NCBI GenBank assembly: GCA_025267735.1
Contig: CM046295.1
Coordinates: forward strand, 23,034,938 to 23,098,937
Direction: 5' to 3'
From: Mactra quadrangularis
Lineage: Eukaryota > Mollusca > Bivalvia > Venerida > Mactridae
Length of the DNA stretch: 64,000 nt
In this document: piece by piece, positions 9,901 through 18,150 of the stretch
Numbering within the stretch: position 1 is the stretch's first letter
Layout of the letters: each line of letters begins with the position of its first letter
The notes under the pieces: model-generated
The model's input: the letters and a program-made list of their open reading frames with translations, nothing else
The model's database searches: none
What the model was told of the DNA's origin: nothing
Program-made: the position numbers and the translations under genes

Positions 9901-10697
9901 CCTATCCGGGAAGAGTGTCTGCCTACCACTAGAAGGGTCGTGGTTTGAAGCCCAGCTCGGACCACGTTTTTTTTAAGGTTATATTATGACGTCTTATGGC
10001 GTCATCTGGCTAATGACGTCATCAAATTATGACTTCAGCTGGCTCAAAAGTGTATGATAATAGTTTTTCTACAATTACGTCATCATATTATGGTTAGGCT
10101 AATGTTGCACCAAATTATGTATGCTGGCAAATGACTTCTTCAAATTATGATGTCAGTTGACTGGTTACGTCATAAATAATGTTGTAAGCTTCATTATGTC
10201 GTCACCAAATAATGACGTCAGTTTGTTTGTCGTGGAATAATGATATCATACAACGGTAATATTTGTTTCTTTATTCAGACGAAGTCGTTGAAGAAGATAG
10301 GGACTCTCTTATCACCATACCGACAGACGATTTGAAGAAAATTGAGAAAAATGGCTCCCTTAAACGGAATAGTGTAAACCCCGAATCAGGGAGTGACCCT
10401 GACCTTGGTGGGTTCACCGAGACTTTGAAGGTCAGGGAGACCACGTTACCTGCAATAACTGCCAAATATGACCTTGACCTACGGAATATCAAACTTCGTA
10501 AAAGCGGAAAGCGTAAAAATGAAGGAAAAGATTACACGTTTCACCAATCAAATATCAAGAATAAGGTCACGTGGGATATTGTTGCTTCCGTTTTTGATCG
10601 TCTTTGCTTCCTTGTTTATTTCATGATAAAAATTGCATACAACATTGTATTGATAGGAAACTTGTTTTATCAAAGATCAGGAACTATTTTAAAATGA
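3850..10697 (+). CDS. Cys-loop ligand-gated ion channel subunit, nicotinic acetylcholine receptor-like (5' part missing)
   Basis: Seven exons join in frame with GT-AG introns: 3850-3959, 4898-4991, 5513-5649, 6645-6849, 7490-7598, 9063-9218 and 10279-10697 (stop TGA), giving 409 residues. Visible landmarks in order are a W-x-P loop A block ending NNA, the Cys-loop (C, 13 residues, C, with FPFD), a loop B Trp, M1 with its LLP motif, M2 beginning GER, M3, a roughly 110-residue cytoplasmic loop, and M4. The family forms pentameric plasma-membrane channels gated by transmitters. The signal peptide and first ~100 residues of the ligand domain are not found in the window. It is unusual: the loop C vicinal Cys pair is absent (GS at that place), and the M2 positions that normally line the pore are mostly hydrophobic. 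The family call is firm; ligand and ion selectivity cannot be stated. Confidence 0.88.
4004..4412 (+). mobile_element. Repeat family R, copy 1 (subterminal inverted repeats, 13-bp flanking duplication)
   Basis: Related in reverse orientation to 17667-18150 and partly to 19835-19967. Both ends carry a GTCAGGCAA ... ATGGC(C/G)GC block in inverted orientation, but the outermost ~40 bp do not match each other. ATATTTTCAGTAG flanks it at 3991-4003 and 4413-4425. That motif also belongs to the surrounding 36-bp tandem array, so here the duplication is less secure than for copy 2. The superfamily is not clear. Confidence 0.65.
4430..4800 (+). repeat. ~36-bp minisatellite in an LGIC intron
   Basis: About ten degenerate units built on AGAGTAAGCTCCCTTTGA followed by TTATTCTATATTTTCAGT. 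Each unit puts a 3' splice-site-like TATTTTCAG four bases before a donor-like GTAAGC. It lies between exons a and b of the channel gene. Confidence 0.85.
4898..4991 (+). CDS. LGIC exon b
   Basis: 31 codons after the split Ala codon, reading VEDVGLVSDD ... GDVEWEPLVSTT, the strand before the Cys-loop with the family's V-x-W-x-P motif. Acceptor CCATTTTTTAG, donor GTAATG, exit phase 0. Confidence 0.82.
5050..5323 (-). mobile_element. MITE family D, truncated reverse copy in LGIC intron
   Basis: Reverse-complement relative of 10715-11074, 25907-26266 and 63715-64000, sharing ATCCTCGGATTTTATCATTG near the left and CAAGGGGAAATAA at the right. Both terminal repeats are incomplete here. Confidence 0.75.
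5513..5649 (+). CDS. LGIC exon c: Cys-loop
   Basis: Starts VDCGIDVTYFPFDTQEC, the diagnostic Cys-loop with exactly 13 residues between cysteines and the FPFD motif. ELTSW gives the loop B aromatic residue. An N-glycosylation sequon (NLT) follows. Acceptor TTTTTTTAAAG, donor GTGAGG, exit phase 2. Confidence 0.93.
5665..5945 (+). mobile_element. SINE-A copy 1 (tRNA-derived), in LGIC intron
   Basis: tRNA-like head with A box (GAGCTCAGATGGTTG) and B box (CTTCGATTCCCGG), then the family's conserved body including GGGCAGTTGTCAGTCACTGA. The same family occurs at 21084, 31141, 33523, 37346, 44866, 45149 and 61959. It starts about 15 bp after the exon c donor. Confidence 0.85.
5996..6290. mobile_element. 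MITE family F, copy 1, 8-bp target duplication
   Basis: Inverted ends CATTCGGAACTACCTCGG and CCGAGGTTGTTCCGAATG. AAAATGAC flanks it at 5988-5995 and 6291-6298. Copy 2 at 21984-22355 has a different 8-bp duplication; a half copy lies at 37268-37340. hAT-like in duplication size, without coding capacity. Confidence 0.82.
6455..6570 (+). repeat. ~24-bp tandem repeat with CRE-like palindrome
   Basis: About five units of GATGACGTCATTTATCTCCT. Each contains the palindromic TGACGTCA motif recognised by CREB/ATF-type factors (one unit has TGACCTCA). It sits in an LGIC intron before exon d. Regulatory use is inference only. Confidence 0.85.
6645..6849 (+). CDS. LGIC exon d: loop C and M1
   Basis: Reads ESEVWTILSTNVSKS, loop C, then PGNYVFNTLLPITVSS and TNLIPIG. 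The sequon NVS is present. At the place of the usual vicinal Cys pair the sequence is TLYGSPEY: the flanking Tyr residues remain but the cysteines do not. M1 keeps the conserved LLP but continues with an unusually polar SSFQMTVTN. Acceptor TTACACTATAG, donor GTAAGT, exit phase 0. Confidence 0.85.
7490..7598 (+). CDS. LGIC exon e: M2 pore helix
   Basis: Reads TGERLVSGYLVLVINTLL, then LTIFLQQIPDIATTTAIL. GER and the P 23 residues later match the M2 frame. Counting from R as 0', position 2' is Val, 6' Leu, 9' Val and 20' Gln, where the family usually has polar 2'/6', Leu 9' and often an acidic 20'. Acceptor TTATTTTTCAG, donor GTAAGT, exit phase 1. Confidence 0.85.
7605..8570 (+). repeat. ~23-bp minisatellite in LGIC intron
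   Basis: Roughly forty degenerate units of TAATCAGGGGAGAGAACTCT plus TACA. It starts almost at the exon e donor and fills most of that intron. There are no coding features. Confidence 0.9.
9063..9218 (+). CDS. LGIC exon f: M3 and start of cytoplasmic loop
   Basis: Reads GIYLIGSLCLDFVDMIINTL, M3, then LARLHHKS and a cytoplasmic segment with a KK-rich end. Acceptor CTGCTTTTTTCAG, donor GTAAGT, exit phase 1. Confidence 0.85.
9283..9605. mobile_element. Mutator-like MITE, copy 2
   Basis: CAAACTCC ... GAGGAGTTTG ends. The 9-bp flanks CTAACGAGA and CTAAGAAGA agree at 8 positions. It lies in the intron between LGIC exons f and g. A 78-codon open frame inside it is not a gene. Confidence 0.75.
9606..10278. 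other. LGIC intron remainder
   Basis: A faint repeat of AATTATGACGTCA-type segments runs from about 9960 to 10230, with dispersed TGACGTCA half-sites. The stretch at about 9890-9965 (CTACCACTAGAAGGGTCG and a GTTTGAAGCCC box) looks like a degenerate tRNA-derived SINE head. Confidence 0.5.
10279..10697 (+). CDS. LGIC exon g: cytoplasmic loop, M4 and stop
   Basis: 139 codons after the split Asp. An acidic then Ser- and Lys/Arg-rich cytoplasmic loop (ending near LRKSGKRKNEGK) is followed by VTWDIVASVFDRLCFLVYF, the W-x-x-V-A-x-V-x-D-R motif that opens M4. The reading frame ends about 20 residues after M4, as is usual. Acceptor TTCTTTATTCAG. Confidence 0.88.
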
Positions 10698-10712
10698 TTG
10701 CGCATGCGCAAT
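10697..10712. promoter_or_regulatory. 16-bp perfect palindrome with NRF1-type core
   Basis: ATTGCGCATGCGCAAT is a perfect palindrome containing TGCGCATGCGCA, the consensus for NRF1-like factors. It overlaps the last base of the LGIC stop codon, an odd place for a promoter element. Similar GCGCATGCG cores recur in the adjacent minisatellite. Confidence 0.5.
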
Positions 10713-10714
10713 GA

Positions 10715-11074
10715 GTGACCTCAGTCAGTTATTTCCCCTTATTTACTCTTCAAATATATAGGTCTAATTAGTTGGGTTACTCGGATTTTAAACTTACTTT
10801 TGAATGTGAATTTGCCACAATTATTCTTATATTAACTTTTTTGTAAATTATTTAATTTGTTTGAAAATCAAGCTAAGTATTGTCAGGGTAAAGAACTGTC
10901 AAAGTTTCATCACTCCTGTTAATATCTTAATTAACAAGAAAGATGATAGATGAAATATTTTATTATCCGTACATAAAACATCAATGATAAAATCCGAGGG
11001 TTCCAACAGATAGGTCCTACTTACCAACTGGATTGCTTCAGATATTATCAGGGGAAGATAACTGACATAGTCCC
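10715..11074. mobile_element. MITE family D, copy 2, in the LGIC 3' UTR
   Basis: Left end TGACCTCAGTCAGTTATTTC is inverted relative to GATAACTGACATAGTCCC at the right. Homologous along its length to 25907-26266 and 63715-64000. It starts 17 nt after the stop codon, so it probably forms part of the 3' UTR. Confidence 0.8.
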
Positions 11075-11093
11075 CCATTGTTGACTATTGTTT

Positions 11094-11512
11094 ACTGCGC
11101 ATGCGTAAATATTGAAACTGAAGTGATGCGTGCATGCGTAAATATTGAAACTGTAGTGATGCGTGCATGTGTAAATATTGAAACTGAAGTGATGCGTGCA
11201 TGCGTAAATATTGAAACTGTAGTGATGCGTGTATGCGTAAATATTGAAACTGTAGTGATGCGTGCATGCGTAAATATTGAAACTGTAGTGATGCGCGCAT
11301 GCATAAATATTGAAACTGTAGTGATGTGTGCATGCGTAAATATTGAAACTGTAGTGATGCGTGCATGCGTAAATATTGAAACTGTAGTGATGTGCGCATG
11401 CGTAAATATTGAAACTGTAGTGATGAGCGCATGCGTAAATATTGAAACTGTAGTGATGCGCACATGCGTAAATATTAAAACTGTAGCGATGCGCGCATGC
11501 GTAAATATTTGG
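11094..11512 (+). repeat. 33-bp minisatellite, about 13 units
   Basis: Units of GCGTGCATGCGTAAATATTG followed by AAACTGTAGTGAT. Because 33 is a multiple of 3, it produces long open frames in several readings that are not genes. It lies downstream of the LGIC stop and probably within its 3' UTR or just after it. Confidence 0.95.
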
Positions 11513-11592
11513 CTTAATCCTATTAGCTCAGCACTGGAAGACTCGAAAGTGATTAATTTAAGTTGTAAGAACTTTTTTCACAGTCCAGCTTG

Positions 11593-11775
11593 AATAAATA
11601 GTGTAATTATGGTAAAATAATTTTGCAATTGCAAGCTATGCAGAGAATCAAATCTGAAATATGGTAATAAAAGGCGCTTTTTTCTGCCCTGATATGTTGG
11701 TTTGAAACATTTCAAATTATTTTAATGACCAGTTTAAATTTTCACTTCGATGTATTTCATGGCTTTTTAAATAAA
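11593..11775 (+). terminator. Candidate LGIC poly(A) signals
   Basis: AATAAA occurs at 11593-11598 and 11770-11775. The second is followed by a GU-rich tract (ACTGTGTCTGTCTTTTTCTG, 11797-11816) suitable for cleavage factor binding, so it is the better candidate. It also lies in a small hairpin (GGCTTTT ... AAAAGCC). Confidence 0.45.
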
Positions 11776-11975
11776 AGCCCATATTTCAATTCTATAACTG
11801 TGTCTGTCTTTTTCTGATCCAACATACTAGCTTTGCCAGTCTCCATCACCGTGAGTACAATAAATTAAAAATTTCATTTTTAAGCATCTACCATATTTTC
11901 AAAATCCGATTTTGATTATGAGTAGCATGAGGGATAAGAAGAAATTAATAATATCATGTGAAAATTGTGAATATT

Positions 11976-11986
11976 TTTATTTTATT
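11976..11986 (-). terminator. Poly(A) signals of the minus-strand cysteine-rich gene
   Basis: Two AATAAA hexamers in tandem on the minus strand (plus-strand TTTATT at 11976-11981 and 11981-11986), about 270 nt after the stop codon at 12253. They put the gene's end about 200 bp from the LGIC end, in convergent orientation. Confidence 0.5.
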
Positions 11987-12252
11987 TTCAAAAAACAAAT
12001 TTAAAATTTTCCATCGTTTTAAATCGGTAGTATTCGCTATTTTCCGTGATCTGGAAAAGTGCATTCCCAATTACATGTATTACAAAGTAAATTTGACGAA
12101 AATCCTTCCTGAATCACAGTCAAACGACAAGTGGCGAAGTGTACCGAAGATATACGAAATGTTCCGGTGTTATACGAGAAATGATAGACGTAGTGTGAAA
12201 AATACGATTGTTCGGCAAACTGTTCCTCTGACGTCATTGGTCACGTCACTGA

Positions 12253-12548
12253 TCATCTATGACACATTGATTTACATTGGATGAATGTCATACGGCCACG
12301 CCCCCTTAAACATTTGTTTATACAGCGACCAAGGCCACGTTTTGTCACAATTTCGTCATCTTCTTCATCCGGGTCCTCTTGTGAATAATAATCGTCCTGA
12401 CCACGTGACAAGCACGCGAGAGTACGCGAGAACAAAGTGTCACATTTTTGGAATCTTGCCAACAAGCTGTCGTCCGTCGTTAGACAGAGTAGGAAGTCGT
12501 TGAGAGGGGATGCACACCGCACGAGCGACTCGTGAAAAAGTTCATCAC
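12253..12548 (-). CDS. Cysteine-rich precursor, exon 2 (mature region, stop)
   Basis: Encodes residues 28-125, starting DELFHESLVRC and ending QCKSMCHR. Upstream frame continuation past 12548 is intronic: a T8 tract and CAG lie exactly at the boundary. All eight mature cysteines are in this exon. Confidence 0.75.
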
Positions 12549-14942
12549 CTGAAAAAAAACGATAAGATAATTGGTAACATAAAAGCAGCATATAAATTAG
12601 GGCTGTGGATCGTTTAGCAAGTGGCGATCCGATCTGAACCACAATTCATGTGTAGCGATTCAGGAATAGATCCACGAATCACTTGCAAGTGGAGAAACAT
12701 ACAAATTTCATGTAATAACAAAAAAGTGAAGAAACTTTATTATTCGGAAAACCATGTACTCCAAACATTTCTATTACCAGACGTTTTATGGGCATTTTCA
12801 GTGGTAACATTTTTGTTTATATGAATATGCACTTGATAATTCGGTCCCTACATAAATTAATTTTTTCATTAGAAGTGCGACTCGTTTTCAGTTAAAATTA
12901 AGCTTAAAATGTTCTGTCATTTTTTCAAAAATAGATCGCGATCCGACGATTTCGGACGTTGCGTATATTCGTACTCGATTTCTGGTCAGGATGCGAATAT
13001 CCGAGTACTCGGATACTCGCTTCAGGCCTAATAAAAATGAGTTAGAAAACATATAAGAAACGGCCCGAGTCAGAAAAGCACAACCAAAAAAAATGAGAGA
13101 TGACAGAAGTTTCAGAGATTTTTGGTCAAAAAATGACCGTATCATAAATGTTTCTTGCTTTTGACTTACGATAAATTTTACCGCAAGATTTTTTGTGAAT
13201 AGCAACCCTGGTTATTGCAAAATGATATGGTTTAATAATATTTAAGACCAAACTGCTTAATTTGAGAAGTTTGTTTGTTTGTGTTTTACGGCGCATCATT
13301 ACAGAAAGGCCACCAAACTCCTCACAGCGGTTACGTCACGCATTTCTACTTAAACCACTGCCTTCACATGAATCACGTGACGCAAATAGTACCATGTGAC
13401 TAATGTTTAAATCTAAACGAATACTAGATGTGAGCCCGTGCAAGCACAGGCTTTAGGTAATGACAGTTCTCGAAACTGTTTCTCGAAACAGGCATGTTAA
13501 AAAAGCATGGGTGAGTATGCCGTTTATGGGTATTATTTCGAGAACAAAGAACGCATGCTTGGTGAATATTCAAAAAATGGCAAGAAGGTTGCACGTATTC
13601 TGGGTGATTCCCCATGATAATACAGCAGTTACAGTCATTTGATTGCATTCGATTCAGAAAAAAATCAGAAATATTTAACTTCACGTCGAGAATCAAACTC
13701 GAATTTTACTTGTGGTGGCAGTAGTTATTGATTTGATAAAGGGAGATAACCGCTGTGGGGAGTTTGGTTTGACGTGTCTATTTTAAGTTTTATCTAGAAC
13801 TATTTTTAGACACAAAAAACCCCACTATTTTTGTTGATTTTTGGCAGTTTTTGCAAATATCAAGAGGCTTTGTCAAAAAAGTATTGTCAACTTGATATGC
13901 CGGTATATAGGTGCTCCAGTGACAATCAAAAGATTTATTCAAAGCTGCGCAGTTTCTTCCACAAAACAGGAAACTCGCAAATTTAATAGTATAGATAAAC
14001 GGTAAGCCTAAAATGTGTTAGACGTAATGTAGCTTAATAGGGCCCATGGTCCACATCACGCTACTTATATGATGCTTTTGTTGAGAAATCTTAAGTATTT
14101 GTGATAAAATCATATGTATATGATACTGAATAATATAACACGTATATATTAAATGACTAAAATAAGTACAATTATCCATTTAATATTTACTTTGCGTAAC
14201 ATTTTGGTATTCACGCAATTTTACGCACTTTAGGTAAACGGTGTCAGGGTAAAATTAATCTTGTTTTTTTTACAAGTTATTCATTCATACTATTTTTTTC
14301 CCTTTATGTACTTTGAACATCATGTTTTACTAAAAGAAGACTAAATTTATTGAAAATATTGAATTGCAAAAGAAAAGTGGAAAAAAGTTTTTCGGCTCTC
14401 TGAGGGACGAATTTACTTGTGGTGGCAGTGGTTATTGATTTAATAAAGGGAGATAACCGCTGTGGGGAGTTTAAAAGGCCACTTCGAGCCGAAATTTGAG
14501 AAGAAAATTAATCCTGGTTGAAAACATTTCCGTTCTACTTATAGATGAATTTTTATTATTGCAAATAGTGCTTCAAAAATTTTGCCATCGAATAAATGAT
14601 GAGATATTCCATAATCAATGTACGTTATGAACACTTTCTTGTCGAGTTTAAACGCCGTAGCGACACATCGATCAGTAGACTTGCGTGCTACAATTAAAAA
14701 CCGAGTTAGCAGGGCGGCGTCCGTTTGAAATTAAAACAATACTTTCACATCTTGATGGTTTTCATGATGTTGGTCCAAATGAAAAGTAAAATATAAAATG
14801 TACTAAGCTTATAAGTCAAATGTATCAAATACTACGAATAAATGAAAAAAACTACAGTACCTGTTTGATAAAGACCGGAAGTTGTCAATGCGCATGTGCA
14901 AACGCATAGTGATGCGACGATGAGTGTTCCACTTCTTGCCAT
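12253..14942 (-). CDS. Secreted cysteine-rich precursor, two exons, 125 residues
   Basis: Exon 1 is 14942-14861 (ATG to phase 1 donor GTACTG) and exon 2 is 12548-12253 (acceptor TTTTTTTTCAG to TGA); they join as a Gly codon. The product has a signal peptide (MARSGTLIVASLCVCTCA..., about 23 residues), then cysteines at 39, 49, 63 and 73 (C-x9-C-x13-C-x9-C). A very acidic linker (78-93) and a Lys-Arg site (97-98) follow. The C-terminal 27-residue peptide has cysteines at 103, 107, 119 and 123 (C-x3-C-x11-C-x3-C). Layout and dibasic site suggest a secreted peptide or prohormone precursor cleaved in the Golgi; I do not recognise a named family. Both Cys patterns are those of helical hairpins, known from mitochondrial Mia40 substrates and some secreted alpha-helical peptides. 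An AG 10 nt before the ATG (14954-14953) suggests further 5' UTR exons. Confidence 0.72.
12599..13030. mobile_element. Possible hAT-like MITE in the precursor gene's intron
   Basis: Begins TAGGGCTGTGGATCG and ends CAGGCCTA, an imperfect inverted pair, with GATCCG/CGGATC-type motifs in the interior. No clean target duplication is visible, so the borders are tentative. Confidence 0.4.
13314..14473. mobile_element. Mutator-like element, copy 3, 1.16 kb, perfect 9-bp target duplication
   Basis: Left end CAAACTCCTCACAGCGGTTA, right end ACCGCTGTGGGGAGTTT. AAAGGCCAC flanks it at 13305-13313 and 14474-14482, perfectly. A second right-end sequence occurs internally at about 13747-13767, so the element contains a partial internal duplication. 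No transposase is recognised. It sits in the intron of the cysteine-rich precursor gene. Confidence 0.82.
14861..14942 (-). CDS. Cysteine-rich precursor, exon 1 (signal peptide)
   Basis: 27 codons plus one base: MARSGTLIVASLCVCTCA, then LTTSGLYQT. The hydrophobic core preceded by a single Arg and followed by small residues is a classical signal peptide. The phase 1 exit fits exon 2 exactly (G + GT). Confidence 0.7.
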
Positions 14943-15050
14943 ATTGAGTTGTCTAAAAATAACAAAAATAACTTTGTACTATTTGTACAGAAATTTTAAA
15001 AACAAATCGACTGGACAACTAGCCTCTTTTAAGAAATCAAAGCACTGTAG

Positions 15051-15320
15051 CAGGGGCGGATCCAGGATTTTTTCTAGGGGGTCCGAACTTTTTCTGGGGG
15101 GGGGGGGAGGCGGTGTCTAAACTTTCGCACCACTATCACATTATAAACATTTTGCAGAGTAATGCAACCCATTTAATAATATATTACAACTACATAACCA
15201 TTAAATCTATATTAAGCACCGAGAAAAAGTGCTTCATCTACTTAAAAATGACATACAGTCATTTTGGAAATTTTAGGAGGGGGGTCCGGATCCACCTGAC
15301 CCCCCCTGGATCCGCCAATG
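15051..15320. mobile_element. hAT-like MITE with CAGGGGCGGATCCAGG ends
   Basis: The left end CAGGGGCGGATCCAGGA is inverted relative to CCTGGATCCGCC at 15306-15316. A run of G and a second GGATCC lie inside each end. No clear target duplication; the right end is degraded. Confidence 0.7.
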
Positions 15321-16122
15321 TGGAGTGCTGGAGGAACTATTAATTGAAATTCTTCATCATTTTGTTTAATACGGTGCATCACTTTACCATTTAAATGTTA
15401 AGCAAAATGGAGAAATATTTTGACCATTTCTTGAATGTCAGATGACTTTTAGCCATGAAATTTGCACACTGTAAGGTCACGATTTTATGCATCGTGGTTT
15501 TCCCATGATACTTTACTCCGCTATGCTGCGTTATGTACCGTGGGCCATTTAGTTAGGAAAATCTCGTAATCATGAATAATTAATGAGGCAGTTTCATTGG
15601 TTCCGCAAGGAAACCACTGCGGAAAATTAGCCAATGAAATTACGCAACCTTTTTTGAAAGTGGGAAACCCCAGTATTACGTCATTCTCACTGAAGAGTAT
15701 TTAATTGTAACACGCGATTTCATTTGAAAAAGATTAGTCTCCCCTGCCTCATGCATATTCATGAAAACGAGATTTTGCAAGACAAATTAAGCACTGTGGG
15801 TTGCCGGCGATGAATTTTATAAAACTTTATATGAAACGTTTGTTGTCAAATAAGCGTAGTATTTTTATTATACGTTTTATAAAAAAAATCTATCGTCTTC
15901 ATTCAGGAAATTGATTTGAACTGCTTATTCGCTATCTTGCAACTATTGATCAATTATTTACATTGAATCTTTGGTTGTCTTAATACAGTAAAAGTTTTAG
16001 ATATCGTTCTTCAGGAAATATAGAATGACCAAAACAATTTGTTGAGTAAACTCTTGACAGTAACCATCAACGTTAACTCGTGGGTTGGATGTAAAATGTT
16101 CTGAATTAAAAACAAAATATGT
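15321..16122. other. Non-coding stretch with a weak inverted repeat
   Basis: Between about 15535 and 15798 the sequences AATCTCGTAATCATGAATAA and TTCATGAAAACGAGATTTTG are inverted relatives flanking TGAGGCAG/CTGCCTCA, probably an old MITE. Nothing else recognised. Confidence 0.35.
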
Positions 16123-16193
16123 TCCGGTGCCGGGAATCGAACCGGGGCCGCCTGGGTGAAAACCAGGAATCCTAACCACTAGACCACACCGGA
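16123..16193 (-). tRNA. tRNA-Glu (anticodon UUC)
   Basis: On the minus strand the 71-nt sequence starts TCCGGTGTGGTCTAGTGG and ends TTCGATTCCCGGCACCGGA. The seven-base acceptor stem TCCGGTG/CACCGGA pairs perfectly. The A box (TGGTCTAGTGG) and B box (GGTTCGATTCC) are intact. The anticodon loop within CCTGGTTTTCACCCAGG gives UUC. CCA is not encoded, as in eukaryotes. It looks functional rather than a SINE head because no SINE body follows. Confidence 0.95.
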
Positions 16194-16352
16194 GCTACGA
16201 GATTTCAATGAATAAAAAGTGGACTGTATCCGAATATTGCAGTGTGGGGGGAATCACGTGACCTTTATGGTTCCTTACACGGCAAAAAATGACAACCACA
16301 TTAACAAATTTAGATTAAAAAGACAAGGTAAATTACATTTATACCAAAGTCT

Positions 16353-16510
16353 GATTAAAACCCGATCTGAAATTTTCCGCTCGCGTACTAGCTAATTTAG
16401 ATCTGGCCTTTTTCAAACGAATGTCACGTTCAGGTGACCTTTTCTCATCATAATATTCATGAAGAAATTGTTATGATACGTAACTTGTTTACAACGTCTA
16501 CGTCATGTTT
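16353..16510 (-). repeat. Repeat family C, reverse fragment
   Basis: Reverse complement of the right half of the copies at 27430-27850 and 31990-32400; shares TTAAAACCCGATCT, AGATCTGGCC and TTATGATACGTAACTTG. The rest of the family C unit resumes at 17488 beyond an inserted TIR element. Confidence 0.7.
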
Positions 16511-16672
16511 AAATTACAAGTTTAAATAGACCTAATGATATTTGCAAGAAAGTTTGTACTAGACCCATTAAAATTAACATAAAGATTAGGAAAAATGTGT
16601 CGATTCGCCATTTTCAGCACCAATTTACAGAGTAACTACATGAATACACATGAACTACATGATTCAAAACTA

Positions 16673-17487
16673 CACTACTCAAAAGTTCTAAACCGCCACT
16701 AGAAACATGGCGATATCTTATTGTTAACTAATTAGGAAATGATTTCATTTTCTATTATAACATACAAGTCAATAACATTCTCGCGTTCATTTTAACATTG
16801 TTTATAAAACGCGCAAAAATTAACGTATCATGCCCCAGAACGGGAAAACACATTTTAATGCGATTGATAATGAGTGATAATTGACATGTATTTGCAAACA
16901 GAAGTATCAACTTTGATCATTCCAACTGCAATAGCGCGTTATTCAAGTAACATTCTTTCCGTTTTTGTGTGTTTTTCTTATGTCTTATCACGAATTAAAT
17001 GTAAAAATTAAACGTGAATCGAAGACAAAAAACATATGTTGCTTATTGCACAAAAATTTCGTGCGCATTTAATCGAAATAGCCAGTTCCATTCCGATTCA
17101 CCGCGCATTGCAAAAAACAGATTAGGTATTGGCAAAATACGATACTGTAATAATCTTATATAAGCCGCGGCCTTGGCGTAGAGGTTAGCATGTCTGACTT
17201 CGAATCCGGAGATCGAGGGTTGAGCCCGGTCGCGCTAGGTCATACCCTATACATGAATTGTCGGCCTCGTGGTAGGGTAAGTTAGTACTGGTGATATAAA
17301 AGTGTCCAGGAAACCTACAATAGGAAGAGCTGGCCGTCGTATATATAACCTAAATATGTGTTGAATACGACCTAAAAACTAAAACAGCCTTATAATTGAC
17401 TACCATGGAAAAGCCATATTTGTAAAATAAACCATGTTTAAGTTATACGTTTTTCATTTTGTGGCGGTTCAGAACTTTTGAGTAGTG
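16673..17487. mobile_element. Tc1/mariner-like TIR element, 815 bp, TA target site
   Basis: CACTACTCAAAAGTTC at the left and GAACTTTTGAGTAGTG at the right are inverted copies, continuing into CCGCCAC/GTGGCGG. TA flanks each side (16671-16672 and 17488-17489). It contains a SINE-B insertion and no transposase. Confidence 0.82.
17160..17395 (+). mobile_element. SINE-B copy 1 (tRNA-derived)
   Basis: tRNA-like head with A box GGCGTAGAGGTTAGC and B box GGGTTGAGCCC, then a body with GGTAGGGTAAGTTAGTACTG and TGTCCAGGAAACCTAC. Shares the body with copies at 29575-29860, 39045-39335 and 58400-58690. Nested in the TIR element at 16673-17487. Confidence 0.7.
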
Positions 17488-17620
17488 TATGTCCGACAAC
17501 ATTAACCTGAGCTTGACCTTTATGCAGGAATATATTAAACTCAGTATTTACAGTATCGCGCTTTATCGGAAGCTTGCGGTGAGATATTCGTACTGGATAA
17601 TTAATTTTGTTTTCATGAGA
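17488..17620 (+). repeat. Repeat family C, distal part (contains the empty site of the 32.5-kb MITE)
   Basis: Matches 32470-32522 joined to 32883-32985: ACCTGAGCTTGACCTTTATG, then TTAAACTCAGTATTTA, then TTATCGGAAGC. The uninterrupted version here reads GAATATATTAAAC. Confidence 0.75.
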
Positions 17621-17666
17621 ATAAATACTTTGAAGCTATGTCATAATATTGCGCACTAACAATGTT

Positions 17667-18150
17667 GTCTGGTTCCCAGTCGTACTTTGGCAGGTAAAAG
17701 TACGTCAGGCAAAGCATGATCATGGCCGCGCCCTATGTAATGAATTAGATATTGGATAATTATGTTTTCAAATGAGCATTTCTCACTACACATGCTTAAA
17801 TCAAAGTATCATTGTACAATAATTGCAGTGGATACCTTTTTTAGTTGTTTGGTTAAATAAATATATGCAAAATAAAATATCCGCAATCCTAACGAGACTA
17901 ATCCACGTCCGAATTGTGTTCACTTGAGACATGTTTTTGTTAATCGTCGGCTTAATGAACGTGTAATCTGAAAAATCGAGATCGAATGTCCTATATAGTA
18001 CAAAACTCCGACTACAGTAACTATCGTCAGCGAATGATCATGCGAGATTAAGAAAAAGTTATACCTGTATAATAACTGAGGAGGCGCGGCCATGATTCCC
18101 GTTTACCTGGCCCGATAACGATAGTGGTAAGGGGCATGTAATCCAGGCTA
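17667..18150 (-). mobile_element. Repeat family R, copy 2, perfect 12-bp target duplication
   Basis: ACTAACAATGTT flanks it at 17655-17666 and 18151-18162. The interior is the reverse complement of 4004-4412, including GAGACATGTTTTTGTTAATC and CGAATGATCATGCG. Subterminal inverted blocks hold GTCAGGCAAAGCATGATCAT and its relatives. Confidence 0.8.

Noticed and set aside
11078..11593. Open frames of 123-171 codons on both strands
   Set aside because: They are generated by the 33-bp minisatellite, whose unit length is a multiple of three; no real protein features.
11749..11855. Minus-strand open stretch of about 33 codons near the LGIC poly(A) region
   Set aside because: No acceptor in front and no family resemblance; overlaps the expected 3' end of the channel gene.
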